From contig PMWR01000002.1 in NCBI GenBank assembly GCA_003166055.1, forward strand, positions 1 to 7,999: a stretch of DNA of 7,999 nt, in the 5' to 3' direction. This DNA comes from Acidobacteriaceae bacterium (GTDB taxonomy: Bacteria > Acidobacteriota > Terriglobia > Terriglobales > Acidobacteriaceae). Below the pieces are notes generated by a model. It saw only the letters and a program-made list of their open reading frames with translations, did no database searches and had not been told where the DNA came from. Position numbers and translations under genes: made by a program. Shown here piece by piece: positions 5,556 through 7,999 of the stretch (within the stretch, counting starts at the first letter, position 1; every line of letters begins with the position of its first letter).

Positions 5556-7999
5556 TCCCGCGCCCCGACACCAGATCCGCTCTCAAAGGGCTGAAGGATT
5601 TTCAGCGCAACACCGTGGACTATGTCTTTCAGCGGTTCCACGGCGCGGACCCGACGCGGCGTTTTCTTGTCGCGGACGAAGTTGGATTGGGCAAGACTCT
5701 CGTGGCGCGCGGCGTGATCGCACAAACGATCGATCATCTTTGGGACGAACTTACGCGCGACGAGACGCGCCGGATCGATGTGATCTACATCTGTTCGAAC
5801 GCGGACATCGCCCGCCAAAACATAGACCGGATCAAAATTCCTGGCTGCGATGAAGCGACGCAGGCAACGCGCCTGACCTTGCTGCCGCTGCAAATGCAGG
5901 ATTTCCGCCGCATCAACTTTGTCGCTCTCACTCCGGGCACGTCTTTCGAGCAAACCGGCGGCGGCGGGCGCATCGATGAGCGGGTCCTGCTTTACCGGCT
6001 GCTGGATCGGGCATGGGGAATCAAAGGATCGCGCGCTTCGCTCTATGTGATGAGAGACTATGCCGGCGTGGTTCCCTTCGAGCGGGCACTTGAGGCGTTT
6101 GATTTCGGGAAACTCAATGAGCAGATTGCGGATCGGTTTGTTTCCGCCCTCGCAAAACAGGTGCAGGAAGAGATAGCCGCCGGCAAACTGGATTTGCGCA
6201 CGCGCTTCGAAGAGCTGCGCGGCATATTTTCGCGCAGCAACTCCGTTCCGCCGCACGGCGCGACCAAGCGGCGGACGCGGTGGATCGGAGAGTTGAGGCG
6301 GCTGCTCGCGCAGGTGTGCATCGCAACGCTTAAGCCGGATTTGATCATCCTGGACGAATTTCAGCGCTTCAAGCACCTGCTTGATGAAGATTCGGACGCG
6401 GGAGACCTGGCCCGGGGCCTGTTTGATTCAGAGGCGGGGGAAGGTGCTCGCGTCCTTCTGCTCTCAGCCACGCCGTATCGCGGCCTGAGTCTTTATCACG
6501 AGGCCGATGACGATCATTACGGCGACTTTCTCGCGTTGCTGCGTTTTCTGGAAAACAGCGACGCGGCGGGCTGCAAGGAGATACTGGCGGAGTATCGCGC
6601 CGCCCTGCCAGCCGTGATGACGCCGGACGGGCTCGCTCGGCTGAGAACTGCGAAAACGGCGCTTCAGCAGCGCCTGTGCCGAGTGATGGCGCGTACGGAA
6701 CGTCTCGCCTCGTCAAAAGCCCGGGGCGGCATGCTTCTCGATGCGCCGCCAGCCGACGCCTCGCTTCATGCCGTCGATGTCCGCGCGTATCTGGGCGCGC
6801 AGAGCGTCGGCGACGCGGTGGAGCAAGGGGACGTTGTCGAATATTGGAAGTCGGCGCCCTACTTGTTCAACTTCATGGATAACTATGCCCTGAAGAAAGC
6901 ATTCAGCGACGCACCGGAAAAGGACAAAATGGTGCGCCTTGTAAGGCAGTTTCCGGAGACATTTCTCGATTTTGACCGCGCGCGCGCCTATAAGCCGATC
7001 GAGCCCGCGAACCCGCGTCTGCGCGAATTGCTTTCAGAGACCGTTGACCGCGGCATGTGGCGTTTGCTCTGGATGCCGCCGGCCCTTGGCTATTACGCCC
7101 TCGAAGGACCTTTCGCCGCTCCGGAATTGCACGGCGTGACAAAGCGGCTGGTCTTCTCCGCGTGGCACATGGTTCCGCGCGCCGTCGCTTCCCTTCTTTC
7201 ATATGAGGCGGAGCGCCGCATGATGCGGGCGGCCAACCCGAGCGGGCTAACGACGCAAGACGATTGGAAAAAGCAGCGCGGCCTTTTGCGCTTCGGACTA
7301 TCAGATGACCGCCGGACAGGCCTGCCGCTGCTTTTGCTCGTTTATCCCTGTCTCACATTCGGCCGCGACTGCGACCCGCGTGCGCTGGCGCGAAGCGCCA
7401 GTCTGACGGCGGCAGAGGTGCGCGCGCAGTTCGTTACCCATATTAAAACCGCGCTCGAGAAGCTGGAGATCGCGCAGGAGGCAACTACCGGCACAGACGA
7501 TCGCTGGTACTGGCTCGCGCCGATGCTCCTCGATTTTGCGAAGTTTCCCGACGCGGCGCGGGAATGGTGGGACCGCACGGATCTGGCGCAGATATGGGCC
7601 GGCGCAGAAATGGGCGAGGAAGATGCAGGTTGGTCGAGCCATGTCGAGCACGCGAAGAAGACGCTCGATTCCATTCGCAACGGTAAAGAGCGTCTGGGCA
7701 CCCCGCCGGACGATCTTGCAAGCGTCCTGGCCCTCGCGGCCTCCGGCGCTCCAGCGACGGCTGCGATGCGCGCCTATGCGCGTGCGAGCCGTACAGAACC
7801 CGCGACGTGCCTGCCTCTGCGCGTTGTCGCGGCGCGCTCCGGGAGAGCCTTTCTCACACTTTTCAATCATGCGGAAGTCATCGAAGCCGTCAGGATGGAG
7901 TTTTCGGGCGAACCTTACTGGGAGCGCGTCCTGGAATATGCTCATGCGGGCGGGCTCCAGGCGGTGCTGGATGAATACACCCATGTGCTCCGCGAATCT
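5552..7999 (+). CDS. Superfamily 2 (SNF2/DEAD-like) helicase or translocase, C-terminus beyond window
   Basis: The frame is open for 816 codons to the last base, so the protein continues past the window. The first RecA domain is clear: LKDFQRNTVDYVFQRF (14-29) resembles the adenine-contacting segment, ADEVGLGKT (41-49) is the Walker A motif, VIYICSN (77-83) is motif Ia, LDEFQ (267-271) is a DExx-type Walker B and LLSATPYR (303-310) is motif III. A long insertion (about 133-255) separates Ia from II. KRLVFSAWHMVPRAV (531-545) resembles the first strand of the second RecA domain. The arginine-finger motif VI was not found and may lie downstream. Such proteins use ATP to move on or remodel nucleic acid. 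The start ATG (5552-5554) overlaps the PLD stop as ATGA, with AGGAG (5539-5543) 8 nt upstream. Its partner is probably the PLD protein. The exact subfamily is not recognised. Confidence 0.88.
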   Translation, partial: MIPRPDTRSALKGLKDFQRNTVDYVFQRFHGADPTRRFLVADEVGLGKTLVARGVIAQTIDHLWDELTRDETRRIDVIYICSNADIARQNIDRIKIPGCDEATQATRLTLLPLQMQDFRRINFVALTPGTSFEQTGGGGRIDERVLLYRLLDRAWGIKGSRASLYVMRDYAGVVPFERALEAFDFGKLNEQIADRFVSALAKQVQEEIAAGKLDLRTRFEELRGIFSRSNSVPPHGATKRRTRWIGELRRLLAQVCIATLKPDLIILDEFQRFKHLLDEDSDAGDLARGLFDSEAGEGARVLLLSATPYRGLSLYHEADDDHYGDFLALLRFLENSDAAGCKEILAEYRAALPAVMTPDGLARLRTAKTALQQRLCRVMARTERLASSKARGGMLLDAPPADASLHAVDVRAYLGAQSVGDAVEQGDVVEYWKSAPYLFNFMDNYALKKAFSDAPEKDKMVRLVRQFPETFLDFDRARAYKPIEPANPRLRELLSETVDRGMWRLLWMPPALGYYALEGPFAAPELHGVTKRLVFSAWHMVPRAVASLLSYEAERRMMRAANPSGLTTQDDWKKQRGLLRFGLSDDRRTGLPLLLLVYPCLTFGRDCDPRALARSASLTAAEVRAQFVTHIKTALEKLEIAQEATTGTDDRWYWLAPMLLDFAKFPDAAREWWDRTDLAQIWAGAEMGEEDAGWSSHVEHAKKTLDSIRNGKERLGTPPDDLASVLALAASGAPATAAMRAYARASRTEPATCLPLRVVAARSGRAFLTLFNHAEVIEAVRMEFSGEPYWERVLEYAHAGGLQAVLDEYTHVLRES

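Noticed and set aside
5501..6376. 291-residue minus-strand open frame opposite the helicase
   Set aside because: The plus strand here encodes clear helicase motifs. The minus frame has no domain signal.
7385..7401. Perfect 7-bp hairpin (CTGGCGC-gaa-GCGCCAG)
   Set aside because: It lies within the helicase coding frame and is not followed by a T-tract, so it is not called a terminator; such hairpins are common by chance in GC-rich coding DNA.
7301..7984. 227-residue minus-strand open frame opposite the helicase
   Set aside because: The helicase frame stays open through the whole stretch in the same codon style as before. The antisense frame lacks a start signal and motifs.
1..7999. CRISPR array, tRNA, rRNA or insertion sequence
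   Set aside because: No spaced direct repeats, tRNA-like cloverleaf, rRNA stretch, transposase or terminal inverted repeats were recognised when reading both strands.

Overview
The window reads as accessory DNA from a GC-rich bacterium. The coding density, Shine-Dalgarno sites and HipBA family membership fit a proteobacterium, but no marker gene fixes the taxon. It holds one gene fragment on the minus strand at the left edge, a 281-base divergent intergenic region, and a tightly packed plus-strand array of five genes. The last of these runs off the right edge.

Left part (1-640, minus strand): the first 213 residues of an XRE-type repressor. It has an N-terminal helix-turn-helix and the start of a LexA/S24-like C-terminal domain in which the usual catalytic serine motif is not conserved. 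It lacks a stop codon because the window cuts it off. Its base composition is clearly less GC-rich than that of the plus-strand genes. The intergenic region (641-921) carries three inverted repeats that look like operators: 683-695 and 719-736 near the minus-strand gene, and 845-858 in an AT-rich stretch before the plus-strand array.

Right part (922-7999, plus strand): hipB (922-1248), hipA (1248-2504), a DUF6361-type protein of unknown function (2504-3727), a phospholipase D (HKD) superfamily protein (3720-5555) and a superfamily 2 helicase/translocase (5552 to beyond 7999). Every junction overlaps: 1 nt, 1 nt, 8 nt and 4 nt. The five genes therefore look like one transcription unit with translational coupling, and no internal promoter or terminator was seen.

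Interpretation: a putative nuclease of the PLD fold, a helicase and a companion protein of unknown function is the kind of gene set found in anti-phage systems. DISARM, for example, has a PLD protein (DrmC) and a helicase (DrmA). Here the trio is fused at operon level to a HipBA kinase toxin-antitoxin pair, which could act as autoregulator, addiction module or abortive-infection arm. The families are read from visible motifs. The defence role and the link between HipBA and the trio are inferences from gene order.
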